Below, piece after piece: positions 26,969-35,358 of a stretch of 64,000 nucleotides of DNA (position 1 is its first letter; each line of letters opens with the position of its first letter). This stretch comes from Enterococcus saigonensis (GTDB lineage: Bacteria; Bacillota; Bacilli; Lactobacillales; Enterococcaceae): contig NZ_AP022822.1 in the NCBI RefSeq assembly GCF_011397115.1, forward strand, positions 2,083,501 to 2,147,500, read 5' to 3'. A program made the translations under genes and the position numbers. Under the pieces are notes generated by a model. The model was not told the origin of the DNA, ran no database searches, and was given only the letters and a program-made list of their open reading frames with translations.

Positions 26969-28590
26969 GACTTCACCACTTCTACAACAAAAGCATCCCA
27001 CGGCATAAGAGAGACTTCTTTTAACTGTGCTGGCTCAGGGCCGTTTGTAATAATCATTTCCTTAATGGTCCCATTATAGTGAAATATGTTCACTTCACTC
27101 GTAAAGTTTGCAACTACTAACCAAGTTTTCCCTTCATAATGACGTTCATACGCAAAAACTTCAGGAGCTGTTTTTAACAAGTGAAAATCTCCCCACACTA
27201 CTAAAGGATTATCTTTTCGTAACTGAATAAGTTTTTGGTAGGTATAAAAAAGTGAATCTTTGTTCATTAGCGCTTTAGCAACATTTATTTCCGGATAATT
27301 TTCATTTACAAATAGCCATGGTTTCCCCTTGGTAAAACCAGCATTTTCACTATCCTCCCATTGCATCGGCGTTCGTGCATTATCCCGGCCTTTGACATTA
27401 ATTGCCTGAATGATTTCAGCGGGCTCATAGCCTATATTCAGGCGTTCTTGATACATATTAATACTTTCAATGTCATCAACTTCCTCAATTGTAGAAACCG
27501 CTCGATTCGTCATGCCAATTTCTTCACCTTGATAAATATAAGGAGTTCCTTTTAATAAATGCAATAAAATGGCCAAAAGTTTACCGCTTTTGACGCGATA
27601 ATTTTTTTCATCTCCCCAACGAGAAATAATCCGCGGCAGATCATGATTGTTCCAAAACAACGAATTCCATCCTTCATTGCCTAACTCTGTCTGCCATTTA
27701 GCAAATACTTTCTTTAGCTGTTCAACTTCTAGCGGGCGTAAATCCCATTTACTTTTTTGCGGTTGTTCATCTAGACTAACGTGCTCAAATTGAAAAACCA
27801 TGCTTAGTTCTTTCCGATTAGGATTAGAGTACAGTTTTGCAATTTCTGGTGTTGCACCCCATGTCTCACCGACTGTTAACAAATCATGTTGGCCAAATGT
27901 AGCTTGATTCATTTCTTTTAAATAATCATGTAGTTTCGGACCATTACCGGTAATCAATTCTTCTGGTACTTTTCCAATCAAGTCAATAACATCCATGCGA
28001 AAACCGCCAATTCCTTTTTCAATCCAAAAATTCATCATGTCGTAGACAGATTGCCGCACTTTTTCATTGCTCCAATTCAAATCTGGTTGTTTTTTGGAGA
28101 ATAAATGAAGGTAGTACTGACCACTACTTTCATCAAATTCCCAAGCACTCCCAGAAAATGTTGATTCCAATCCATTAGGTGCACTACCATCTGCTTTTGG
28201 GTCTGACCAAATATAATAGTCACGATAAGCATTTTTTTTACTTTTTTTCGCTTCTACAAACCAATGATGCTCATCAGATGTATGATTCACTACTAAATCC
28301 ATCACAATTTTGATTGACCGTTTTTTCGCTTCGGCAATTAAATGCTCCATCTCTTCCATCGTGCCAAATTCTGACATAATTGCTTCATAATCGGAAATAT
28401 CATAACCATTATCATCATTGGGAGAAGCATAAACAGGCGATAACCAAATCGCTCCAATTCCCAGCGTCTTCAAATAATCTAACTTTTCAATAATACCGCC
28501 AATATCACCAATTCCATCGCCATTACTATCTTTAAAACTGCGCGGATAGATTTGATAAACAACTACTTCTTGCCACCAGTGCTTTTCCAT
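26965..28590 (-). CDS. GH13 alpha-glucosidase (oligo-1,6-glucosidase type), first gene
   Basis: Cytosolic GH13 enzyme of 541 residues. The ATG at 28590 (AGAAAGAG eight bases upstream) is preferred over a GTG three codons earlier. Catalytic blocks are GFRMDVIDLI, TVGETWG and WNNHDLPR. It carries the calcium-loop segment DSNGDGIGDI near the N terminus, shared with oligo-1,6-glucosidases. It starts 15 bp after the neopullulanase gene and overlaps the next glucosidase by 4 bp. Together the three enzymes can degrade imported maltodextrins to glucose. Confidence 0.92.
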   Translation of the reverse strand: MEKHWWQEVVVYQIYPRSFKDSNGDGIGDIGGIIEKLDYLKTLGIGAIWLSPVYASPNDDNGYDISDYEAIMSEFGTMEEMEHLIAEAKKRSIKIVMDLVVNHTSDEHHWFVEAKKSKKNAYRDYYIWSDPKADGSAPNGLESTFSGSAWEFDESSGQYYLHLFSKKQPDLNWSNEKVRQSVYDMMNFWIEKGIGGFRMDVIDLIGKVPEELITGNGPKLHDYLKEMNQATFGQHDLLTVGETWGATPEIAKLYSNPNRKELSMVFQFEHVSLDEQPQKSKWDLRPLEVEQLKKVFAKWQTELGNEGWNSLFWNNHDLPRIISRWGDEKNYRVKSGKLLAILLHLLKGTPYIYQGEEIGMTNRAVSTIEEVDDIESINMYQERLNIGYEPAEIIQAINVKGRDNARTPMQWEDSENAGFTKGKPWLFVNENYPEINVAKALMNKDSLFYTYQKLIQLRKDNPLVVWGDFHLLKTAPEVFAYERHYEGKTWLVVANFTSEVNIFHYNGTIKEMIITNGPEPAQLKEVSLMPWDAFVVEVVKS

Positions 28591-28604
28591 TTTTTTCACT
28601 CTTT

Positions 28605-30362
28605 CTAGTTCTCTTTTGTAATAACAAAACCTTTAGGGCCTAATTTCTTATCTGCTCTAAAGCCATTTGACAAGATAATCTCGCCTTTAATGTTTACCGT
28701 CGTCTCATTTTCAGCCAAATTAAAATAGCCAAAAATTTGTTTATCAGCCAATTTACGTACGAGCACAATTTGTTGCTTAGCTAAATCAACACTTTCCCAA
28801 ACCATTTGCCCTGCTGATAAGATTTCAGCAAAGTCACGTCGAAATTTAACCAATTTTTTGAAAAAATCAAACATGTCTAAATCTTGTTCACTTTTCTCCC
28901 ATACCATACACTTACGACAATCCGGGTCCATTTTTCCAGTCATAGCAAATTCATCACCATAATAAATACAAGGCACTCCCGGTTGTAGATAAGTAAACGC
29001 TTCTACCTGTTTCATTAAATCTTTGTCGTTTTTTGCTTCTGTCAAAATTCGTGGTGTGTCGTGAGAATCTAAAACATTAAACTGCACTTGATTAGTTTGA
29101 TCGCGATAAAGCATTAATTGTCGATTAATTTCAGATACCATCTTTGCCAACGTAATTTCTTTTTTGACAAATGCACCAGAAATTGCATCTGTATATGCGT
29201 AATTCATGACTGCAGTAAATTCGTCTCCGTTAAGCCAGCTTTGCGAAGAATGCCAAATTTCACCTAGAATATAAAAGTCATCTTTGGCTGCGTCACACAC
29301 TTGGCGAAACTCCCGCCAAAATGCGTGATCAACTTCATTGGCGACGTCTAAACGCCAAGCATCAATATCAAACTCTTTAATCCAATATTCTGCAATTTCC
29401 AATAGATATTTTTTCACCTCCGGATTTGCTGTATTTAGTTTGGGCATATGCGGAGTAAAGGCGAAAACATCATAGGTAATATCGTAAGCATCTTCGAAAT
29501 TAGCTCCCTCTTTATAGCTAACTGGAAACTCGTTAATATGAAACCAATCCGCGAATTTTGATGCTGCACCTTTTTGTAACACATCTTGCCATTGAGGCGA
29601 GGTATCTCCCATATGATTAAATACAGCATCCAACATTACTTTAATCCCTCGTTGATGACATTCTTCCACTAGCTTCTTGAATAAAACTTTGTCACCAAAA
29701 TCTGGATCAATTTCAAAGTAATCGATTGTGTCATATTTATGATTGGAATGCGCTTTAAAAATTGGACAAAAATACAAACCATTAATTCCCAGTTCTGTTA
29801 AATGATCTAAGTGATTCAAAACACCTTGTAAATCGCCTCCAAAAAAATCTTGACGATCGGGATTTTTTGAACCCCATGGTAATGTCCCTTTTGGATCGTT
29901 ACTTTGATCACCATTGGCAAATCGTTCTGGAAAAATTTGATACCACACTGTATTTTTTACCCATGTTGGGGCTTTAAAGCGATCGGCTTCATGGAAATAC
30001 GGCATTCTAAAATAGTTATTTGGCATCTCTAAATATTGTTTATCGGCTGGAAAACAACCGTGATCGCCATAAAAAACTTCACTATCATCTAAACCGGTAA
30101 CTTTAAAACCGTAAGCCATGCGCTTATAAGGTTCACTTGTTGCTACCACCCAATAATCATGCTGTTCTGTTGTTAAATATTTTTCCATTACCAATGGCGT
30201 TTGATACCATTTTTCATCGCCCAAGGTATACGTATCGCCATGAAGAAGTTCTACTTTTTTTACATCATTTTTTGCTGTTTTTAAACGGATATGCATAAGA
30301 TTTTTTTGATAAAGATAGGCAAATTCACTATCTGGACGGTGATTAATTGCTGCAGTATTCAT
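28605..30362 (-). CDS. GH13_20 neopullulanase / cyclomaltodextrinase / maltogenic amylase
   Basis: A 585-residue GH13 enzyme with an extra N-terminal beta domain (about 1-125) typical of the neopullulanase-cyclomaltodextrinase group, which usually dimerises. Catalytic blocks: AWRLDVANEVDH, ILGEIWH and LDSHDTPR. There is no signal peptide, so it acts on imported dextrins. The ATG at 30362 has AGAAGGG nine bases upstream. First gene of the three-enzyme operon, read divergently from mdxE. Substrate range within the group cannot be told from sequence alone. Confidence 0.92.
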   Translation of the reverse strand: MNTAAINHRPDSEFAYLYQKNLMHIRLKTAKNDVKKVELLHGDTYTLGDEKWYQTPLVMEKYLTTEQHDYWVVATSEPYKRMAYGFKVTGLDDSEVFYGDHGCFPADKQYLEMPNNYFRMPYFHEADRFKAPTWVKNTVWYQIFPERFANGDQSNDPKGTLPWGSKNPDRQDFFGGDLQGVLNHLDHLTELGINGLYFCPIFKAHSNHKYDTIDYFEIDPDFGDKVLFKKLVEECHQRGIKVMLDAVFNHMGDTSPQWQDVLQKGAASKFADWFHINEFPVSYKEGANFEDAYDITYDVFAFTPHMPKLNTANPEVKKYLLEIAEYWIKEFDIDAWRLDVANEVDHAFWREFRQVCDAAKDDFYILGEIWHSSQSWLNGDEFTAVMNYAYTDAISGAFVKKEITLAKMVSEINRQLMLYRDQTNQVQFNVLDSHDTPRILTEAKNDKDLMKQVEAFTYLQPGVPCIYYGDEFAMTGKMDPDCRKCMVWEKSEQDLDMFDFFKKLVKFRRDFAEILSAGQMVWESVDLAKQQIVLVRKLADKQIFGYFNLAENETTVNIKGEIILSNGFRADKKLGPKGFVITKEN

Positions 30363-30429
30363 CAAATCGCACCCTTCTCTTTTTTAGCTACTCACGATAT
30401 TTCATGAGAAAAAAATTTATTTTGGCTTC

Positions 30430-30458
30430 ATTATGACATATTAAAATTTGAATTTCAA
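30430..30458 (-). promoter_or_regulatory. Promoter of the GH13 operon
   Basis: Minus strand: TTGAAA (30453-30458), 17-base spacer, CATAAT (30430-30435). Strong sigma-A-type promoter about 70 bases before the neopullulanase start. Confidence 0.8.
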
Positions 30459-30468
30459 CGAAATTACC

Positions 30469-30480
30469 GCAAACGATTGC
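30469..30480. promoter_or_regulatory. Probable MalR (LacI-family) operator, GH13 side
   Basis: GCAAACGATTGC, an inverted repeat with a central CG, typical of LacI/MalR operators. It lies 10 bases upstream of the minus-strand -35 box. Confidence 0.65.
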
Positions 30481-30643
30481 ATTTATTTTTTTCTATTATT
30501 AATCTAGCTATATTCTTATATTTATTTTAATACAATTAGTCTTAACAGTCGATTTTTTCATTATATAAATAGATTTTTTATAGCATTCTATTTTCTTATT
30601 TTTCATTTGAAGTAAATAAATGAAAATATTTCGAATAAACCGC

Positions 30644-30672
30644 TTGACTATTTCCGCAATCGGTTGCATAAT
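30644..30672 (+). promoter_or_regulatory. Promoter of mdxEFG
   Basis: TTGACT (30644-30649), 17-base spacer, CATAAT (30667-30672). The spacer contains a MalR-type operator, so repressor binding would block polymerase. Confidence 0.8.
30656..30667. promoter_or_regulatory. Probable MalR (LacI-family) operator, mdxE side
   Basis: GCAATCGGTTGC, same half-sites (GCAA/TTGC) and CG core as the site at 30469. It lies between the -35 and -10 of the mdxE promoter. Confidence 0.7.
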
Positions 30673-30720
30673 ACATTTTGTAAGCGAAATCATTTAAAAA
30701 ATTTTTGGGAGGAACAAGAA

Positions 30721-31977
30721 ATGAAAGCAAATTGGAAAAAGTTATTGATGGGCGGCGTAGTCTTAAGCTTATCCGCTATGGCCCTATCCGCTTGTGGATC
30801 TAATGATTCAAAAGATGATACCGCAACTAATTCATCTGCAAAATCCGAAGAAGTAAAAGGTGATTTAAAAGTTTGGATTGATACAGAACATATCCCAGCT
30901 ATTAAAGAAGCTGTTGCTGATTTCCAAAAAGAATATCCTGATGTAAAAGTAACGATTAAAGCAGGTCAATCTGCTGATGCGAAAGCTGATGTTTCCAAAG
31001 ATCCCGAAAAAGCAGCCGATGTCTTCATGATGCCCCATGATCAAATTGGTCAAATGGCAGAAGCTGGGCTTTTATATCCAGTTGGTAAAAAACAAGCAGA
31101 AGAAATTAAAGAAAATAATACAGAAGCAGCCATTAACGGTGTTACTTGGAAAGATAAAATTTACGGTTATCCCTATGGTGTTGAATCCCAAGTTCTCTAC
31201 TATAACAAAGCAAAATTGTCTGAAGATGATGTAAAAACCTGGACAACATTAACTGAAAAAGGCAAAATCGGTACGAACTTTGCCGAAGCAGGCGCTAACT
31301 ATATTTTTGGTCCACTATTTATGAGTAATGGAAATGTTTTATATGGTGAAAATGGAGAAGATTTAAAGGGAACAAACTTCAATAATGAACAAGGAGTACA
31401 AGTTTTAGATTGGATTGCAAAACAAAAAAATAATGCTGGCGTGGTTCAAGCCAACGCTTCTGCTTTATCAAATTTACAATCTGGTAAAACAGACGCCTTT
31501 CTTTCTGGTCCTTGGTCTAAAAATGATGTAAAAAAAGCATTAGGTGATAACATGGCCGTTGCAGCTTACCCTACTATCGACTTTGGCAATGGTCCAAAAC
31601 AAATGAAAGCTTTCTTAGGGGTTAAAGTATATGGTGTCAACCAACAAACAAAGGCACCATTAGCAGCAATGGCACTTGCAAACTATCTAAGTGGGAAAGA
31701 AACACAACAAAAAGAATTTGAAGTCAATGGTGTTATCCCATCTAATAAAGAATTACAAGAAGATAGTAAAGTAAAAGAAGACGCAGTTGCCAAAGCAGTA
31801 ATGGAAATGGCTGATCCTGACCATTCTGTTGTTATGCCTAAATTACCGGAAATGGTTTCATTCTGGCCACCGATGGATGCTTTGATTAATGATACTTATA
31901 AAGGCAAAATTTCAGCTAATGATTATCAAGCTAAATTAGATAAATTCGTCGCAGATACAGCAAAAACAGCAGAATAA
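30721..31977 (+). CDS. mdxE: Maltodextrin ABC transporter substrate-binding lipoprotein
   Basis: Extracellular solute-binding lipoprotein, 418 residues. Signal peptide with the lipobox LSAC, so C25 becomes the lipidated N terminus. The mature part follows the MalE/GanX fold (family 1), including the late WPPMDALINDTYKGK segment. ATG at 30721 with GGGAGGA upstream. It is the first gene of the importer operon. A terminator follows before mdxF, which would allow more binding protein than permease. No ATPase gene is in the window; in relatives a shared MsmX-type ATPase drives such importers. Confidence 0.95.
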   Translation: MKANWKKLLMGGVVLSLSAMALSACGSNDSKDDTATNSSAKSEEVKGDLKVWIDTEHIPAIKEAVADFQKEYPDVKVTIKAGQSADAKADVSKDPEKAADVFMMPHDQIGQMAEAGLLYPVGKKQAEEIKENNTEAAINGVTWKDKIYGYPYGVESQVLYYNKAKLSEDDVKTWTTLTEKGKIGTNFAEAGANYIFGPLFMSNGNVLYGENGEDLKGTNFNNEQGVQVLDWIAKQKNNAGVVQANASALSNLQSGKTDAFLSGPWSKNDVKKALGDNMAVAAYPTIDFGNGPKQMKAFLGVKVYGVNQQTKAPLAAMALANYLSGKETQQKEFEVNGVIPSNKELQEDSKVKEDAVAKAVMEMADPDHSVVMPKLPEMVSFWPPMDALINDTYKGKISANDYQAKLDKFVADTAKTAE

Positions 31978-32009
31978 TCTCCTATTAACTTAAGGCAAGT
32001 TTAAAATTT

Positions 32010-32053
32010 AAGGCCGATCAAAAATCCTTGCTGATTTTTCGCTCGGCCTTTTT
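32010..32053 (+). terminator. Intra-operon terminator between mdxE and mdxF
   Basis: Stem AAGGCCGA / TCGGCCTT with an inner AAAAAT / ATTTTT pairing, followed by TTTTT. Genes on both sides belong to one transporter, so it probably allows partial read-through. Confidence 0.8.
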
Positions 32054-32168
32054 AGTTAAGCAAAACAGACAGTTTTTTTGTCATAAATGGAAATCTTACT
32101 CCATTTTTCTTAGTCATTCAAAATCCTCTTTTTAAAAGTGGGAAAAACGAAAGTTAGGTGAAGACCAT

Positions 32169-33518
32169 ATGTTCAAAAATAAAAACTATAAAACCACTAT
32201 CACCTTTAGCGAACTTTTCAAAAAAGGTGATTTACCAACAAAACTCTCTTTTTTTATCATGGGTGCCGCTAACTTAGCAAATAAGCAAATACCAAAAGGT
32301 CTTTTGTTTTTAATCAGTCAAATTGGTTTTATTTATTGGCTTGTAACCAATGGCGCTCACGCCTTAGCAATGCTTCAAACTTTAGGAACAAAAAAACAAG
32401 GCTTGGTTTACAACGAAGATTTGGGAATTGAACTTTTACAAAAAGGTGATAATTCCATGTTAATTTTACTTTTCGGAATTGCAGCTATTCTAGTCTGTGT
32501 TTTATTAATTATTTTATACGTTATCAATTTGAAAAGTGCCCGTCACTTGTTTGAATTAAATCAGACTGATGCTAAAGTTCCTTCCACCATGCAGGATTTG
32601 CGCAGCTTACTAAACGAACGCTTTCATGTTACCTTAATGACGATTCCTTTGCTTGGGGTATTGTTCTTTACTGTTTTGCCACTTTTATATATGATTTCTA
32701 TCGCCTTTACTAATTATGATCACAATCATTTACCACCAAAGAGTCTTTTTAGTTGGGTGGGGCTACAAAATTTTGGAAATGTTATTAGTGGTAACATGGC
32801 AGGCACTTTTTTCCCTGTCTTAGGCTGGACTTTAGTTTGGGCGATTTTTGCCACTGTAACTAACTTCTTTTTTGGTATCATTTTGGCATTATTAATTAAT
32901 GCCAAAGGAATTAAATACAAAAAAATGTGGCGGACACTTTTTGTTATTACAATGGCAGTTCCGCAATTTGTCTCTTTACTCGTCATGCGTAACTTATTAA
33001 ATGATGCTGGACCAATCAATGCAATTTTACAAAACTTAGGCTGGATATCAAGTTCTATTCCATTTTTGACAGACCCACTTCTAGCAAAAATTACTGTTAT
33101 TGTCGTCAATATGTGGATTGGGATTCCTGTAACGATGTTAGTTTCAACAGGAATTATCCAAAATTTACCCACCGATCAAATCGAAGCAGCCGAAATTGAC
33201 GGTGCTAATAAATTCCAGATATTTCGTAACATCACTTTCCCACAAATTTTATTTGTAATGACACCAGCTTTGATTCAACAATTTATCGGCAACATCAATA
33301 ATTTCAATGTTATCTACCTCTTAACGCAAGGTGGTCCGACAAACTCTGACTTTTATGGTGCTGGTTCCACTGACCTTTTAGTCACTTGGCTTTATAACTT
33401 GACTGTAAATACATTGGACTACAATTTGGCTTCTGTCATTGGTATTTTAATTTTTATTTTATCCGCAGTCTTTAGTCTACTGGCTTATACTCGCACGAAT
33501 TCATTTAAGGAGGCGTAA
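32169..33518 (+). CDS. mdxF: Maltodextrin ABC transporter permease MdxF
   Basis: Membrane permease subunit of 449 residues. An extended N-terminal part with extra helices (about 25-125) precedes the transporter core, as in MalF-type proteins. The ATPase-docking EAA loop reads EAAEIDGANKFQIF near 339-352. The ATG follows AGGTGAAG. It is followed 3 bp later by mdxG. Confidence 0.94.
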   Translation: MFKNKNYKTTITFSELFKKGDLPTKLSFFIMGAANLANKQIPKGLLFLISQIGFIYWLVTNGAHALAMLQTLGTKKQGLVYNEDLGIELLQKGDNSMLILLFGIAAILVCVLLIILYVINLKSARHLFELNQTDAKVPSTMQDLRSLLNERFHVTLMTIPLLGVLFFTVLPLLYMISIAFTNYDHNHLPPKSLFSWVGLQNFGNVISGNMAGTFFPVLGWTLVWAIFATVTNFFFGIILALLINAKGIKYKKMWRTLFVITMAVPQFVSLLVMRNLLNDAGPINAILQNLGWISSSIPFLTDPLLAKITVIVVNMWIGIPVTMLVSTGIIQNLPTDQIEAAEIDGANKFQIFRNITFPQILFVMTPALIQQFIGNINNFNVIYLLTQGGPTNSDFYGAGSTDLLVTWLYNLTVNTLDYNLASVIGILIFILSAVFSLLAYTRTNSFKEA

Positions 33519-33521
33519 AAA

Positions 33522-34394
33522 ATGGCGGTACAACAAAATAGCAAAAGTTATCATAAAAAACAAAGAGCCTCTCGCACGTTAATATACGCCATTTTAACAA
33601 TTATGGCGGTCTTTTGGCTTTTCCCTATTTTTTGGATTGTTCTTACAAGTTTTCGTTTGGAAGGGGGCGCTTTTGTTCCTTATATTATTCCCAAAGAATT
33701 TACTATAGATAATTACGCAACCCTATTAACAGATGCATCGGGGAATTATCCGTTTATCCGCTGGTTTTTAAATACACTTTTTGTCGCCGTTATCAGTTGT
33801 CTACTTTCTACTTTCATCACGATTGCTATGGCATACGCGTTATCGCGATTACGTTTTAAATTACGGAAACCATTTTTAAAAGTAGCTTTGGTTTTGAACA
33901 TGTTTCCAGGATTCATGAGCATGATTGCAGTCTACTATATTTTAAAAGCAATGGATTTGACCCAAAGTTTAGTCGCTTTAATTTTGATTTATTCTTCTGG
34001 GGCAGCACTAGGTTTTTATATCGCCAAAGGATTCTTTGATACCATTCCAATGGCGTTAGATGAATCGGCAATGATTGATGGCGCAAATAAATGGCAGATT
34101 TTCACTCAAATTACTTTACCCCTTTCAAAACCAATTATCGTCTACACTGCTTTAATGGCTTTTATGGCGCCGTGGATGGACTTTATCTTTGCAAAAATCA
34201 TCATGGGCGATGATGTTAAAAACTATACTGTTGCCATTGGTCTTTTCTCTATGATGAACAAAACCACCGCCAATTCCTTATTTATGTCCTTTACAGCCGG
34301 CTGTGTACTGATTGCAATTCCAATTACAATTTTATTTATCTTTATGCAAAAATATTATGTAGAAGGAATTACCTCTGGCTCTGTCAAAGGTTAG
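33522..34394 (+). CDS. mdxG: Maltodextrin ABC transporter permease MdxG
   Basis: Second permease subunit, 290 residues, six predicted helices. EAA loop ESAMIDGANKWQIF near 187-200. The N terminus is basic and cytosolic, then a first helix at about 22-45. An AAGGAGG sits at the end of mdxF, eight bases before this ATG, so translation is coupled. MalG-type. Confidence 0.94.
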   Translation: MAVQQNSKSYHKKQRASRTLIYAILTIMAVFWLFPIFWIVLTSFRLEGGAFVPYIIPKEFTIDNYATLLTDASGNYPFIRWFLNTLFVAVISCLLSTFITIAMAYALSRLRFKLRKPFLKVALVLNMFPGFMSMIAVYYILKAMDLTQSLVALILIYSSGAALGFYIAKGFFDTIPMALDESAMIDGANKWQIFTQITLPLSKPIIVYTALMAFMAPWMDFIFAKIIMGDDVKNYTVAIGLFSMMNKTTANSLFMSFTAGCVLIAIPITILFIFMQKYYVEGITSGSVKG

Positions 34395-34423
34395 TCGATT
34401 GTCCAAAATAAATTTATAAAAGC

Positions 34424-34474
34424 TCCTGCTATAAAGTTTGTTTTCATGAACGCACTTCATAGCAGGAATTTTTT
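34424..34474 (+). terminator. Terminator of the mdxEFG operon
   Basis: Arms TCCTGCTATAAAGT and ACTTCATAGCAGGA (one wobble) around a loop of about 20 bases, followed by a run of six T. Confidence 0.85.
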
Positions 34475-34760
34475 ATAACTTTTTTATCAAAAAATTCCTC
34501 AATTTCAAAAAAAAAGAAATAAATCAAAACTTAGCAATAAAAGATGATAGTACCGCCTTTTGAACAAAGAAAACGATAAACTTAAATGACATAATTTTTC
34601 TAATTAGAATAATCATTGATGCATTTTAAGCAAAACTGTTTAAAATAAATATTAGAACAAGATTATTCCCCAATAACCTTTTTTAATCGGTGGAAACTGT
34701 TTTCCCCAAGTTTCTGCTGCACGACTTGACGACACCTTTAGCCGAGATACATATGTGAAC

Positions 34761-34816
34761 TTTTGCAATAAGATAAAAAAAGCCTTTTAAAAGGCTTTTT
34801 TTATCTTATTGCAAAA
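34761..34816. repeat. Perfect 56-bp palindrome with T tracts
   Basis: Two exactly complementary 28-base arms without spacer. Each arm holds TTTTGCAATAAGATAAAAAA followed by AGCCTTTT. The inner AAAAAAAGCC / GGCTTTTTTT core looks like a bidirectional terminator, extended outward by a further perfect 11-bp dyad that termination does not need. Confidence 0.8.
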
Positions 34817-34903
34817 CTGTAAGTCCTTCGCAAGCAAAAGCTATGGTACTTTTCCAAAAAAAGTTTAAGATGGAAGTATATAAGAAACTGGATGGTGAAA
34901 CAC

Positions 34904-35263
34904 ATGAAAAAACTATTAATCGGTTTCGTAGTAGTTATTGCTGCGGCTTTTGGATTGTTTAAATTTATTGAAACTACAGAAATGGGTGGCGATGCTTATT
35001 ATGTTCAGGTTACGACTGATGGAAAGCAAGTTACTTTAAAAGATGACAATGGTCAAGAATTTCTAGATTATGAATATCAATTGACAGGTTATGATAAAAA
35101 TGGCAAGAACAAGGAATTAAGCTTTAGAGCGAATAAGGAACGTCCACTGCGAAAAAATGCTTACTTGAAGGTCACTTATAATTCAAAAAAAGAAGACGTA
35201 ACCCAATGGGAAGAAGTTGCTGAAAAAGATGTCCCTCAAAAAGCCTTAACAAAGCTAAATTAA
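34904..35263 (+). CDS. YxeA-family (DUF1093) small secreted or membrane-anchored protein
   Basis: About 119 residues from the ATG at 34904; an ATG and a GTG four and three codons earlier are also possible. An N-terminal hydrophobic segment (MKKLLIGFVVVIAAAFGLF) is a signal peptide or anchor, followed by a small beta-rich domain with GDAYYVQV and ending in KDVPQKALTKLN, as in YxeA/DUF1093 proteins. The function of the family is unknown. It stands alone between terminators. Confidence 0.75.
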   Translation: MKKLLIGFVVVIAAAFGLFKFIETTEMGGDAYYVQVTTDGKQVTLKDDNGQEFLDYEYQLTGYDKNGKNKELSFRANKERPLRKNAYLKVTYNSKKEDVTQWEEVAEKDVPQKALTKLN

Positions 35264-35284
35264 ACAAATTTTCTACTAAAATAC

Positions 35285-35328
35285 AAAAAGAGTCTGAGGA
35301 GTGAAACGTCTACCTCAGGCTCTTTTAT
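35285..35328. terminator. Bidirectional terminator, YxeA-like gene / pepD
   Basis: Arms AAAAGAGTCTGAGG and CCTCAGGCTCTTTT, one wobble, between converging genes. Confidence 0.88.
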
Positions 35329-35358
35329 ATTATTAAAACTAGACCATAAAATAAATTA

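Larger units (their letters stand above)
30363..30720. other. Divergent regulatory region of the maltodextrin locus
   Basis: 358 bp with no ORF of note. It contains the two facing promoters and their paired operators listed separately. About 160 bp between the operators is AT-rich without other structure that I can see. Confidence 0.7.
34395..34903. other. 509-bp gap between mdxG and the YxeA-like gene
   Basis: Contains the mdx terminator (34424-34474), about 280 bp with no ORF, and the exceptional palindrome at 34761-34816. The stretch 34690-34760 is less AT-rich than its surroundings, which could mark a small RNA ending in the palindrome; no promoter is clear. Confidence 0.5.

Noticed and set aside
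32726..33172. Long minus-strand ORF (148 codons) opposite mdxF
   Set aside because: It mirrors the membrane-protein coding strand, has no ribosome binding site, and its composition is a reverse-frame artefact.
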